11,382 nucleotides of DNA from positions 1-11,382 of the forward strand of contig CAYWRH010000146.1 in NCBI GenBank assembly GCA_964460435.1. Direction: 5' to 3'. A model generated the notes under the pieces. That model worked only from the letters and a program-made list of their open reading frames with translations. It had not been told where the DNA came from and made no database searches. How positions within the stretch are numbered: position 1 is the stretch's first letter; each line of letters begins with the position of its first letter. The translations under genes were made by a program, and so were the position numbers. The stretch is from JAAZBV01 sp964460435 (GTDB taxonomy: Bacteria; Desulfobacterota; DSM-4660; Desulfatiglandales; HGW-15). This document shows, piece by piece, positions 1 through 6,695 of this stretch.

Positions 1-97
1 CCAATTCCGCAACCCAAGGTGTCTCTTTCACTTCCCAGAGGTAAGGTTTTCTGAAATTATGTTTGCATTCATGGCGATTTTCTTATAAATTTTTATT

Positions 98-430
98 ATG
101 AAGGCAATGAATCACAAAGGCTACTTCGCCAGGGTTGAATTCGATCCGGAAGATCATATTTTTGTTGGCCATATTATTGGCATACAAGATGTTGTTGGAT
201 TTCATGGGGAATCAGTAAAAGAGCTTGAAACCGCATTCAAAGAGGCTGTAGATAATTATCTTGAAGCATGTAAAAAGCTCAAGCAAAAACCGAATAAACC
301 CAATTCTGGCAATTTGATGTTACGAATACCTGTGGAAGTTCATGCAGCTATAGCTGCCGCTGCCGAGTCAGATGGTAAAAGCATTAATCAATGGGCAAAA
401 GGTGTATTAGAGACTGCAACCAATTCTTAA
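98..430 (+). CDS. HicB-family antitoxin-like protein (orphan in this window)
   Basis: The 110-residue product matches the layout of HicB antitoxins. An N-terminal degraded RNase H-like half opens with Asn-His-Lys-Gly-Tyr-Phe-Ala-Arg-Val-Glu (residues 5-14), includes a Gly-Glu-Ser-Val-x-Glu-Leu segment (37-43) and ends in a Tyr-Leu-Glu-Ala-Cys helix. A short C-terminal ribbon-helix-helix type half follows, with Leu-Arg-Ile-Pro-x-Glu-Val-His (75-82) and Ser-Ile-Asn-Gln-Trp (95-99). In known pairs HicB neutralises the mRNA-cleaving toxin HicA and represses its own operon. No HicA is seen: the 97 bases upstream encode nothing like it in the three forward frames, and ilvE follows on the other strand. 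The start may be ATG 98 or ATG 107; the second gives the usual family N-terminus, but neither has a clear ribosome binding site. It could be an orphan antitoxin, or the toxin may lie left of the window. Confidence 0.72.
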   Translation: MKAMNHKGYFARVEFDPEDHIFVGHIIGIQDVVGFHGESVKELETAFKEAVDNYLEACKKLKQKPNKPNSGNLMLRIPVEVHAAIAAAAESDGKSINQWAKGVLETATNS

Positions 431-455
431 TAATACCTGACAGCCGTTAGTATTT

Positions 456-486
456 ACCCTGTTAAATCCGGCGCATTTAACAGGGT
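456..486. terminator. Strong inverted repeat between hicB and ilvE
   Basis: Perfect 12-base arms, ACCCTGTTAAAT at 456-467 and ATTTAACAGGGT at 475-486, flank a 7-base loop. Three more pairs, one a T-G wobble, extend the stem outward. It sits 26 bases after the HicB stop and downstream of the convergent ilvE gene, which fits a shared bidirectional terminator. No T-tract follows directly on either strand (the first on + is at 512-516), so an operator-like or other structural role is possible. Confidence 0.5.
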
Positions 487-528
487 GAACCGCTTAAACC
501 TGTTTTTATGTACTGATTTTCGACTCCT

Positions 529-553
529 GACGAAAACTTTATTGTGTTTCGTC
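529..553. repeat. Small inverted repeat downstream of ilvE
   Basis: Seven-base perfect arms, GACGAAA at 529-535 and TTTCGTC at 547-553, are separated by 11 bases. It lies 26 bases beyond the ilvE stop codon on the minus strand. It could help end ilvE transcription, but no adjacent T-run supports a classical intrinsic terminator. Confidence 0.3.
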
Positions 554-578
554 CGCACGATATTTCCTATGCCTTGGT

Positions 579-1652
579 CTAATTAACCTTCACCCTCCAG
601 CCAAAGGGATCTTCCTTTTTGCCATACTGGATAGCTACTATTTCATTATATAGTTTCTGTGACAGGTCGCCCATTTTGCCGCCTGCAACTATATGGTCTT
701 CTCCCTTGTAGGTGATCTGGCCCACTGGTGATATAACAGCGGCTGTGCCGGTGCCGAATGCCTCGGTGAGCCTTCCATTTCTTGCGGCGGAGATTACATC
801 GTCTATAGAAATGGCCTTTTCCGCTACCTTCATACCCCAGCGTTTAACAAGCTGAATAGCCGAGTCCCTTGTTATTCCATGAAGCACGCTGCCGGCAAGG
901 GGCGCGGTTATGACCTCGTTATCAATAACAAAGAACATGTTCATTGTGCCGACCTCTTCAATGTACTTCCTGTTTGATGCGTCGAGCCAAAGCACCTGTG
1001 TAAACCCCTTTGCCTTTGCCTCTTCAGCGGCAAGCAGGCTTGCAGCATAGTTGCCCGCTGTCTTGGCCTCACCTGTCCCGCCGATTGATGCCCGCACATA
1101 CTTGTCCTCAACATAGATCTTTATGGGGCTTAACCCCTCTTTATAATAGGCCCCCACAGGGGAGAGTATAATAAAGGCAATATATTCCTTAGCAGGCCTT
1201 ACACCAATGTGCGGTTCAGATGCAAACATGGCGGGCCTGATATAAAGGGAGGTCCCCTGATTTTTAGGTATCCAGTCCTGTTCAAGGAGTATGAGCTTTT
1301 TAAGGGCATCCATGAAGAGGGCGCTGTCCAGTTCTGGCATGCATATCCGGGTTGCTGACCGGTTAAATCTTTTTATATTCTCCTCCGGTCTGAAAAGATA
1401 GATGCTTCCATCGTCTGCCTTGTATGCCTTGAGCCCCTCAAATATCTCCTGACCGTAATGTATTGCCATGGCAGCAGGATCAACACTGAAATTTCCATAT
1501 GGTACAATGCGGGGATTGTACCAACCCTTTCCGGTCTTATAATCTACAATGAACATATGGTCTGTAAAGATATTGCCAAAACCCAGGTTTGATTGATCTG
1601 CCGGTTTCTTTTTTAGTTTGTCGGGCGCCGCCTTTTGTATCGTAATTTCCAT
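579..1652 (-). CDS. ilvE: Branched-chain amino acid aminotransferase
   Basis: This is a cytosolic PLP enzyme of fold type IV. It moves the amino group between glutamate and the 2-oxo acids of leucine, isoleucine and valine, the last step of their synthesis. The 357 residues match the usual length of the longer (BCAT-like) IlvE branch. Visible signatures are the N-terminal Phe-Gly-x-Ile-Phe-Thr-Asp-His-Met (25-33), His-Tyr-Gly-Gln-Glu-Ile-Phe-Glu-Gly-Leu-Lys (65-75), Tyr-Ile-Arg-Pro (137-140), the PLP lysine K197 in Gly-Glu-Ala-Lys-Thr-Ala-Gly-Asn-Tyr, Glu-Glu-Val-Gly-Thr-Met-Asn (232-238) and the phosphate-binding Gly-Thr-Gly-Thr-Ala-Ala (300-305). The ATG at 1652 is supported by AAGGAG about 12 bases upstream. 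It appears to be a single-gene unit, divergent from the TPR gene. Nothing looks damaged. Confidence 0.96.
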   Translation of the reverse strand: MEITIQKAAPDKLKKKPADQSNLGFGNIFTDHMFIVDYKTGKGWYNPRIVPYGNFSVDPAAMAIHYGQEIFEGLKAYKADDGSIYLFRPEENIKRFNRSATRICMPELDSALFMDALKKLILLEQDWIPKNQGTSLYIRPAMFASEPHIGVRPAKEYIAFIILSPVGAYYKEGLSPIKIYVEDKYVRASIGGTGEAKTAGNYAASLLAAEEAKAKGFTQVLWLDASNRKYIEEVGTMNMFFVIDNEVITAPLAGSVLHGITRDSAIQLVKRWGMKVAEKAISIDDVISAARNGRLTEAFGTGTAAVISPVGQITYKGEDHIVAGGKMGDLSQKLYNEIVAIQYGKKEDPFGWRVKVN

Positions 1653-2004
1653 TTTAAAAACTCTCCTTATGCCAAACTTATAAATCAGGGTATAACCTTA
1701 AAATCCTAATATCCCTGTAATTTTGGATAATTAACACATAGAATGGATAAAGGCAATAAGGATGTTTGATCCGATAAGTATGGGAAGGTATCAATATCTG
1801 TATTTTTTATATACTTTTTTACAAAAGCTGAGCACTTATGGATGACCGCTTTCATAAAAAACTATAGCTTATGGATGGACACTTAACACCCAGAATCCTG
1901 CAAAATTTATTGTGTTTGTGCATTCACTGGCATAGTATCAGCCGATAAATTTTAAAAAGATATTTTCAGGTCTGGTTAATCAACCTGTTACAGGAGAGAT
2001 ACTT
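1653..2004. other. 352-base divergent intergenic region
   Basis: This AT-rich stretch separates ilvE from the TPR gene and must hold both promoters, but no strong -35/-10 pair could be assigned. It contains a direct repeat of CTTATGGATG at 1835-1844 and 1868-1877 (33 bases apart), and an imperfect inverted repeat with CAGGG at 1686-1690 and CCCTG at 1713-1717, close to the ilvE start, that could be an operator or leader hairpin. No convincing coding sequence or RNA gene was seen. Confidence 0.5.
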
Positions 2005-2679
2005 GTGAAAAAAATTTTTTTATTCATACCATTTATATCCCTGATTTTGGCTATGCAGCTGTTTGCTGCTTGTACCGCCATGAAGAGAAACATATCATCT
2101 CAACCGAATATCCCCTGTGATGAAAAGGCTGACAAGGCACTAATAGACAATAATTATGAAAAGAGTATTGTGCTCCATGAATTCTTTATCAAGGAAAACC
2201 CTGAAAACGGGCTAGCCATGTACCACCTTGGATACAGCTATGGCCAGCTTAATGACCATGAAAATGAGGTGAAATACTATGAAGAGGCAATCAGGCTCGG
2301 GTATTACGGATCAGGCATATTCTTCAACCTTGGCATGGCCTATGGTGAGATGGGAAAATATGATGATGCTGTAAGGACATTTAAAAAGGCAATAGAGGTG
2401 GAACCTGAAAGGTCTGATAACCATTTTGGCCTGGCCTTGACATATGAAAAAATGGGTAACCCTGCCGGGGCAGAAAAGGCCCTGTTAAAGGCCCTAAAAC
2501 TCTCTCCCAATGATATTGATGTTAACTATTTTCTTGGAAAGCTGTACCTTGAAACCGGCAAAAAGGATAAGGCGTTTAAACAGCTTGAAAAACTCATTAA
2601 GATTGCCCCAGATGATGAAATGACCCTTGAACTGCAAGAAACGCTTGAGGCAGAAGGTGTTGATAATACCGGTAATTGA
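2005..2679 (+). CDS. TPR-repeat protein, probable exported lipoprotein
   Basis: The 224-residue product starts with a Lys-Lys N-region and a hydrophobic core (residues 4-20), followed by Leu-Phe-Ala-Ala-Cys with Cys23. This resembles a lipoprotein signal peptide, though Phe at -3 is not ideal. From about residue 38 to 205 there are four to five tetratricopeptide repeats of the form Leu-Gly-x-x-Tyr-x-x-x-Gly...Ala-Ile (for example 74-100, 108-134, 142-168 and 176-202). Such repeats are protein-docking scaffolds, so a cell-envelope assembly role is plausible, but no partner can be named. The start is GTG 2005, with the site AGGAGAG (1992-1998) just upstream. The last 23 bases overlap the next gene, which suggests translational coupling. 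Confidence 0.85.
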   Translation: MKKIFLFIPFISLILAMQLFAACTAMKRNISSQPNIPCDEKADKALIDNNYEKSIVLHEFFIKENPENGLAMYHLGYSYGQLNDHENEVKYYEEAIRLGYYGSGIFFNLGMAYGEMGKYDDAVRTFKKAIEVEPERSDNHFGLALTYEKMGNPAGAEKALLKALKLSPNDIDVNYFLGKLYLETGKKDKAFKQLEKLIKIAPDDEMTLELQETLEAEGVDNTGN

Positions 2680-3388
2680 TCTCCTTGATGGCAAGGTTGT
2701 CCACGCTATGAGGGGGGAGCGCGAAAAATACAGGCCGGTTAAAAGCATCCTTGCTGAAGGAAGCGATCCTGTTGAGATAGCAAGGGCGCTCACCACCGCC
2801 ACGGGGAGTAATCAGCTCTATATTGCTGACCTCAATGCCATCCTTAAAAAGGGGACTAATAGTGGGCTCTTTCCCCATATTAAGTCACATGGCATATCTC
2901 TTATGATTGATGCAGGAGTTTCAGATTTGCGCTCTGCCTTGGATGTGAAAAGGGCAGGGGCAGACAAGATAATAGTTGGCACCGAGACAATCTCTGATAT
3001 TGATCAACTATCGGAAATTACTGGGCAGATTGACCCTTATGACATTGTTTTAAGCATAGATATAAAAAAAGGCATGGTGCTTTCAAAGGCATATGGGCTT
3101 ATGGGGATTGCACCTGTCAGGGCAATAGAGAAACTGGCAGAAAGGGGAATAAAAAGTTTTATTTTCCTTACCCTTGATCTTGTTGGCTCAGGGGAGGGGC
3201 CTGATGCATTTTTGATAAGCGAGGCGCGAAGGGAGTTCTCTTCTCATACACTTATTTCAGGGGGCGGGGTAAAATCGCCTGTGCATCTTGATCAGTTAAA
3301 GTTAGCAGGGGCAGACGGGGTTCTTGTTGCAACCGCCCTGCACATGGGGTGGATCACAAGGGATGATATCTTAAACAACAGGATTTAA
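2657..3388 (+). CDS. HisA/HisF-related TIM-barrel protein (probably not histidine HisA)
   Basis: This is a full-length (243 aa) beta/alpha barrel of the HisA/HisF family. The opening Ile-Ile-Pro-Val-Ile-Asp-Leu-Leu-Asp-Gly carries the first catalytic-type Asp (Asp8), and Ser-Ile-Asp-Ile (133-136) carries the second (Asp135). Half-barrel phosphate signatures are Gly-Gly-Gly-Val (202-205) and Gly-Val-Leu-Val-Ala-Thr-Ala-Leu-His. True HisA usually has Thr-Asp-Ile-x-x-Asp-Gly-Thr in the late barrel; here it reads Thr-Leu-Asp-Leu-Val-Gly-Ser-Gly-Glu-Gly (172-181). That form recalls the HisA/HisF-related paralogues of methanogens and methylotrophs rather than the histidine isomerase, so substrate and pathway stay open. 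I chose GTG 2657 because it starts directly at the first beta strand, has GAGG at 2647-2650, and avoids ten basic non-homologous residues added by ATG 2627. No other histidine genes are nearby. Confidence 0.82.
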   Translation: MLIIPVIDLLDGKVVHAMRGEREKYRPVKSILAEGSDPVEIARALTTATGSNQLYIADLNAILKKGTNSGLFPHIKSHGISLMIDAGVSDLRSALDVKRAGADKIIVGTETISDIDQLSEITGQIDPYDIVLSIDIKKGMVLSKAYGLMGIAPVRAIEKLAERGIKSFIFLTLDLVGSGEGPDAFLISEARREFSSHTLISGGGVKSPVHLDQLKLAGADGVLVATALHMGWITRDDILNNRI

Positions 3389-3399
3389 TAAAAAAATTC

Positions 3400-3427
3400 T
3401 TGACACAGACCCCCTTCAGGTTATCTA
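3400..3427 (+). promoter_or_regulatory. Possible promoter ahead of the nifU-like operon
   Basis: A perfect -35 hexamer TTGACA at 3400-3405 is followed after 16 bases by TATCTA at 3422-3427, a weak -10. It lies in the 160-base gap before the scaffold gene and upstream of the palindrome at 3446-3463. The -10 match is poor, so this is only a candidate. Confidence 0.3.
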
Positions 3428-3445
3428 CTTCCTTTACTTTACTGA

Positions 3446-3463
3446 TTAAATATGGATATTTAA
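3446..3463. promoter_or_regulatory. Perfect AT-rich palindrome, operator candidate
   Basis: TTAAATAT (3446-3453) and ATATTTAA (3456-3463) form a perfect 8-base inverted repeat around GG. It sits about 85 bases before the scaffold gene start and just downstream of the candidate promoter, a good place for a repressor of the operon. Fe-S genes are often controlled by Rrf2/IscR-type regulators, but this sequence does not clearly match an IscR site. Confidence 0.35.
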
Positions 3464-3548
3464 ACTGGTTAAATCATTATCATTAGCATCCATGAGATGA
3501 TTAAAAAAATAACAGGCCTGAGAATGGGTTAAAAAGGAGGCAAAAATC

Positions 3549-4061
3549 ATGTATTCAAAGACGGTTATGGATCATTTCAAGAAGCCAAGAAATGTCGGGA
3601 CAATAGAAAACGCTGATGCAATCGGCGAGGTCGGGAACCCGCTTTGCGGCGACATGATGACCATATATCTCAAGATTGAGGATGAACGAATAGCGGATAT
3701 CAAATTCCAGACCTTTGGCTGCGGCGCTGCAATAGCCGTTTCAAGCATGCTTACTGAGATGGCCAAGGGCAAGACAATAGAGGAGGCAAAAAGGATTACA
3801 AACAAGGATGTCGCAGATGCACTTGAAGGGCTGCCCAAAAACAAACTCCACTGTTCAAATCTCGGTGCAGATGCCCTTTTGCTTGCAATCAAGGATTATG
3901 AAGAGCGTAAGGCAGGAAAGATAAGGCCCGAAAAGAGAGAGAAGAATCAACATGAACATGTGGAAAAGGATACCTGTTACTGCCCATATTGTGATACAGA
4001 GGTGAGTGAGGGCGAGGCATTCTGCAAGGCATGTAATAATGCCCTTGTTCAGCTAAAATAG
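3549..4061 (+). CDS. IscU/NifU-like Fe-S scaffold with C-terminal zinc ribbon
   Basis: Residues 1-125 are an IscU/NifU N-terminal domain, on which 2Fe-2S and 4Fe-4S clusters are built. The three ligand cysteines are present: Cys33 in Gly-Asn-Pro-Leu-Cys-Gly-Asp (with Asp35), Cys58 in Thr-Phe-Gly-Cys-Gly-Ala-Ala, and Cys102 in Lys-Leu-His-Cys-Ser-Asn-Leu-Gly. A charged linker (120-141) leads to a short tail with Cys-Pro-Tyr-Cys (145-148) and Cys-Lys-Ala-Cys (159-162), a typical zinc-ribbon pattern that ordinary IscU lacks. It also differs from the NifU C-terminal thioredoxin-like domain. AAGGAGG at 3534-3540 supports the ATG. The NifS-like gene follows 26 bases later, the usual scaffold/desulfurase pairing. 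The zinc ribbon may bind a partner or a metal; its role is unknown. Confidence 0.9.
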   Translation: MYSKTVMDHFKKPRNVGTIENADAIGEVGNPLCGDMMTIYLKIEDERIADIKFQTFGCGAAIAVSSMLTEMAKGKTIEEAKRITNKDVADALEGLPKNKLHCSNLGADALLLAIKDYEERKAGKIRPEKREKNQHEHVEKDTCYCPYCDTEVSEGEAFCKACNNALVQLK

Positions 4062-4087
4062 GCTCAGTTAAAAAAGGTGATTTAAAG

Positions 4088-5248
4088 ATGATAAACCTTG
4101 ACCATATATCAGCTAACCCCATCCTGCCTGAGGTGCAGGAGGCCATGATTGATGTCATAAAAAACAATTTTGGCAACCCTTCCAGCCAGCACAGTCTGGG
4201 TGATGCTGCTGCAACTGCTCTTGAGGCGGCAAGGGATTCTGTTTCTGCCCTTATTAACTGCCCGGTTTCAAAGGAGATAGTCTTTACATCAGGGGGGACA
4301 GAATCAAATAACCATGCAATAAAGGGTGTTGCCTTTGCAAAGGCAGATAAGGGGAAGCATATTATTACCTCCAGCATAGAACACAGCTCTGTTATAAGGT
4401 CTATTAACCGCCTTAAATTATTTGATTTTACAGTTACCTCCGTACCTGTGGATAAATTTGGCATGGTTGACCCCGCCGATGTAGAGAAGGCAATAAAGGA
4501 TGACACCATCCTCATATCCATTATGCACTCAAATAATGAGATTGGGACCATACAGCCCATAAAGGAGATCAGTGAGATAGCAAGGCGCCATAAGGTGCTG
4601 TTCCACAGCGATGCTGTTGACTCTGTAGGGGTAATTCCTGTTGATGTGCAGGATCTGGGTGTTGATCTGTTGAGTTTCGCATCAAACCCGTTTTATGGCC
4701 CTGCCGGCGTAGGGGGCCTATATATAAGAAGGGGTACAGCCATATGGCCTATGTTTGACGGGGGTGTGCAGGAGAACAATAAAAGGGCAGGCACAGAAAA
4801 CATGATAGGCATAGTCGGCATGGGAAAGGCAGCTGAGCTAGCAAAGAGGGATATGGAAAAAAGGGTGGCCCACTCAAAAAGGCTAAAGGAGAAGTTTTTA
4901 AATGAACTGCCAGGTTATCTTGATGAGTACATTCTGAACGGGCACCCGGAAATGAGCCTTCCCAACCATATCAGCCTTTCCATTAAATACATAGAGGGAG
5001 AGAGCGTCGTGCTTATGCTCGATGATGAGGGGATTGCCGTATCTACCAGGTCAGCATGTGCGGCAGGCTCATTAAGGGCATCACATGTGCTGTTGGCGAT
5101 CGGGCGTGATTTTGCAGATGCACAGGGCACAATGGTGATTACATTCGGCATGGATAACACAGAAGAGGATGTTGAAAGGTTCATGAAGGTGCTCAGGGAT
5201 ACAGTGGTTTCCCTGAGGGAGATATCCCCTCTGTATAAGAAGAGTTAG
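4088..5248 (+). CDS. NifS/IscS-like protein lacking the PLP lysine
   Basis: By overall sequence this is a class V aminotransferase-fold cysteine desulfurase homologue of normal length (386 aa). Retained signatures are Phe-Gly-Asn-Pro-Ser-Ser (28-33), Thr-Ser-Gly-Gly-Thr-Glu-Ser-Asn-Asn (67-75), Ile-Glu-His (97-99, the PLP-stacking His99), His-Ser-Asn-Asn-Glu-Ile-Gly-Thr (147-154), Asp175 in Phe-His-Ser-Asp-Ala, Gly-Thr-Glu-Asn (235-238) and the mobile-loop Cys324 in Ser-Ala-Cys-Ala-Ala-Gly-Ser-Leu. Where family members read Ser-Gly-His-Lys-x-Tyr-Gly-Pro-Lys-Gly, this protein has Ala-Ser-Asn-Pro-Phe-Tyr-Gly-Pro-Ala-Gly (198-207): the Schiff-base lysine is Pro201 and its preceding histidine is Asn200. 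The N-terminal Ala-Thr-Thr motif is also altered (Ser-Ala-Asn, 8-10). The reading frame is intact, so this is not simple decay. Normal PLP-dependent desulfuration is unlikely; a persulfide carrier, scaffold or regulatory role is inferred. Confidence 0.9.
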   Translation: MINLDHISANPILPEVQEAMIDVIKNNFGNPSSQHSLGDAAATALEAARDSVSALINCPVSKEIVFTSGGTESNNHAIKGVAFAKADKGKHIITSSIEHSSVIRSINRLKLFDFTVTSVPVDKFGMVDPADVEKAIKDDTILISIMHSNNEIGTIQPIKEISEIARRHKVLFHSDAVDSVGVIPVDVQDLGVDLLSFASNPFYGPAGVGGLYIRRGTAIWPMFDGGVQENNKRAGTENMIGIVGMGKAAELAKRDMEKRVAHSKRLKEKFLNELPGYLDEYILNGHPEMSLPNHISLSIKYIEGESVVLMLDDEGIAVSTRSACAAGSLRASHVLLAIGRDFADAQGTMVITFGMDNTEEDVERFMKVLRDTVVSLREISPLYKKS

Positions 5249-5257
5249 TCAAAGGTA

Positions 5258-5296
5258 TTATCGTAAAGTGATGAAACGATAAATAGGGGCACCTAT
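5258..5296 (+). repeat. Two adjacent hairpins between the NifS-like and MOSC genes
   Basis: TTATCGT (5258-5264) pairs with ACGATAA (5276-5282) across 11 bases, and immediately after it ATAGG (5283-5287) pairs with CCTAT (5292-5296) across 4 bases. Both lie in the 69-base gap, the second ending 21 bases before the MOSC start. No T-tract follows, so they look more like an RNA processing or expression-tuning structure inside the operon than a terminator. Confidence 0.4.
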
Positions 5297-5317
5297 TGCA
5301 TTAATAAGGGATAGATT

Positions 5318-5773
5318 ATGAAGATAGTATCAATAGCAACAAGCAAAAAAAAGGGGACAAGAAAAACCCCCGTGGATTCGGTGGTGGTAAAAAAGGATTA
5401 CGGGATTGATGGCGATGGCCATTCAGGATTATGGCACAGACAGGTGAGCTTTTTATCCTCTGAGAGCATAAAAGAGGCAAGGGACAGGGGCCTCAATGTA
5501 ACCTTTGGAAACTTTGCAGAGAATTTTGCCACAGAGGGGGTTGACTGGAAAAAGATACCCGTGGGAACCAGGCTCAAACTTGGCGATTCAACCCTTGTTG
5601 AGGTGACCCAGATAGGGAAGGAGTGCCACAATAAATGCGCCATATACTACCAGGCAGGCGACTGCATTATGCCCAGGGAGGGCATATTTGCAAAGGTGCT
5701 TGAAGGCGGCACTGTCAATAAGGGTGACAGCATCCTTATTCTTGATTCTGAAAAGCAAGAAGGTCTGAACTGA
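5318..5773 (+). CDS. Small MOSC-domain protein
   Basis: This 151-residue protein is a stand-alone MOSC domain, the beta-rich fold at the C-terminus of eukaryotic molybdenum cofactor sulfurases and in bacterial YiiM/YuaD-type proteins. Recognisable parts are Gly-Ile-Asp-Gly-Asp-Gly-His (29-35), Gln-Val-Ser-Phe-Leu-Ser (42-47), Gly-Asn-Phe-Ala-Glu-Asn-Phe (64-70), Leu-Lys-Leu-Gly-Asp (86-90) and the cysteine stretch Ile-Gly-Lys-Glu-Cys-His (99-104), with further cysteines at 107 and 116. The domain is thought to carry sulfur or bind molybdopterin cofactors. Its stop lies 2 bases before the fdhD start, so the two are almost certainly co-translated, which points to handling of the molybdenum/tungsten cofactor. 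TAAGGGA (5306-5312) is a plausible ribosome site. Confidence 0.87.
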   Translation: MKIVSIATSKKKGTRKTPVDSVVVKKDYGIDGDGHSGLWHRQVSFLSSESIKEARDRGLNVTFGNFAENFATEGVDWKKIPVGTRLKLGDSTLVEVTQIGKECHNKCAIYYQAGDCIMPREGIFAKVLEGGTVNKGDSILILDSEKQEGLN

Positions 5774-5775
5774 AC

Positions 5776-6621
5776 ATGGAGAAATATCCTGAGAAGATAT
5801 TTGAAGAGCGCATATCCGGCACAGAGGTAAGCCGCTCCTTTGAAATAACAAGGTTTGAAAATGGCGTGCCTGTAGCAGACCGGCATGAACTTATTGGCGA
5901 AGAACCGCTCCTTATGAGGATTGAAGAAACCCCCTACTCTGTTGTAATGCGCACCCCTGGTGATGAGGTGTTTCATGCAGCAGGCTTTTGCCTTGCAGAG
6001 GGGATTGTGGATAACCATACAGATTTTAATTCCATAGGTTTCTGCGCTGATATGGACCCCAATGTGGTTGAGATAACGCTTACGCCTGAAAGGCTCAAAA
6101 AGGTTGCCCCCCTGCTTGAAAGAAAGGGATTTGTAAGCCAGACAAGCTGCGGCATATGTGGCAAGGGGTTGATTGGCGAGATTTCCCAGATTTTAAGGCG
6201 GGGAGAGATAAATAAAAGGATTACCCCGGATGAAATCCGTATTGCGGGAGAGAGACTCGAAGAGACCCAGAAGCTTTATAATATTACACGCGGCTCTCAT
6301 GCCATTGTTCTCCTTGATAATAATCTTGAGGTCATCTCAAAGGGCGAGGATGTGGGCCGCCATAATGCCCTTGACAAGGGAATTGGAAAGGCGCTTATGG
6401 GGAAAAGACTCCCTGATGCCTTCATGGTGGTGCTTTCATCCAGGATAAGCTTTGAGATGATCCAGAAGACAAACCGTGCAGGCATATTCTTTATCCTGAG
6501 CGCCTCAAGGCCCACTTCCCTTGCTGTCGAACTGGCCAGCAGCCTGAATATGACACTTGTATGTCTGAGCGACTGGAAAGATATGATAGTTTTCAGTGGA
6601 CAGGAAAGGATTATATGGTAA
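5776..6621 (+). CDS. fdhD: FdhD, sulfur carrier/sulfurtransferase for formate dehydrogenase
   Basis: FdhD takes persulfide sulfur from a cysteine desulfurase (IscS in E. coli) and passes it to the bis-MGD cofactor so that formate dehydrogenase becomes active. The 281-residue protein shows the family signatures: Glu-Glu-Pro-Leu (42-45), Thr-Pro-Gly-Asp-Glu (60-64) followed by Ala-Ala-Gly-Phe-Cys-Leu-Ala-Glu-Gly, the sulfur-binding Cys-Gly-Ile-Cys-Gly (125-129, Cys125 and Cys128), Gly-Ser-His-Ala (173-176), Gly-Glu-Asp-Val-Gly-Arg-His-Asn-Ala (190-198) and Ser-Ser-Arg-Ile-Ser-Phe-Glu (221-227). It begins 2 bases after the MOSC gene. No formate dehydrogenase gene is in the window. The linked NifS-like protein is the natural guess for its sulfur donor, yet that protein lacks the PLP lysine. 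Confidence 0.96.
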   Translation: MEKYPEKIFEERISGTEVSRSFEITRFENGVPVADRHELIGEEPLLMRIEETPYSVVMRTPGDEVFHAAGFCLAEGIVDNHTDFNSIGFCADMDPNVVEITLTPERLKKVAPLLERKGFVSQTSCGICGKGLIGEISQILRRGEINKRITPDEIRIAGERLEETQKLYNITRGSHAIVLLDNNLEVISKGEDVGRHNALDKGIGKALMGKRLPDAFMVVLSSRISFEMIQKTNRAGIFFILSASRPTSLAVELASSLNMTLVCLSDWKDMIVFSGQERIIW

Positions 6622-6651
6622 TATCCTCACAATTTTTGCAGCAGCGGTCAC

Positions 6652-6669
6652 GGTTCTGTAACCAGAACC
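6652..6669 (+). repeat. Hairpin upstream of the MauE/thioredoxin gene
   Basis: GGTTCTG (6652-6658) and CAGAACC (6663-6669) are perfect arms around the loop TAAC. It lies in the 74-base gap after fdhD, and GTTCTG recurs at 6676-6681. There is no T-tract, so an operator or mRNA stabiliser is likelier than a terminator. Confidence 0.35.
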
Positions 6670-6695
6670 ACATACTGTTCTGAGGGGGTATTTGA

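Noticed and set aside
1..78. A minus-strand frame open to the left edge whose translation looks protein-like (Lys-Pro-Tyr-Leu-Trp-Glu-Val-Lys and so on).
   Set aside because: It has a stop codon just upstream, no ATG, only an internal GTG with a weak ribosome site, and fewer than 27 codons are visible. It may be the broken start of a gene to the left, but cannot be supported.
1929..1942. A sigma54-like GG-N10-GC promoter ahead of the TPR gene.
   Set aside because: Only the minimal spacing fits; the -12 element does not match the usual TTGC, and such a short pattern is common by chance.
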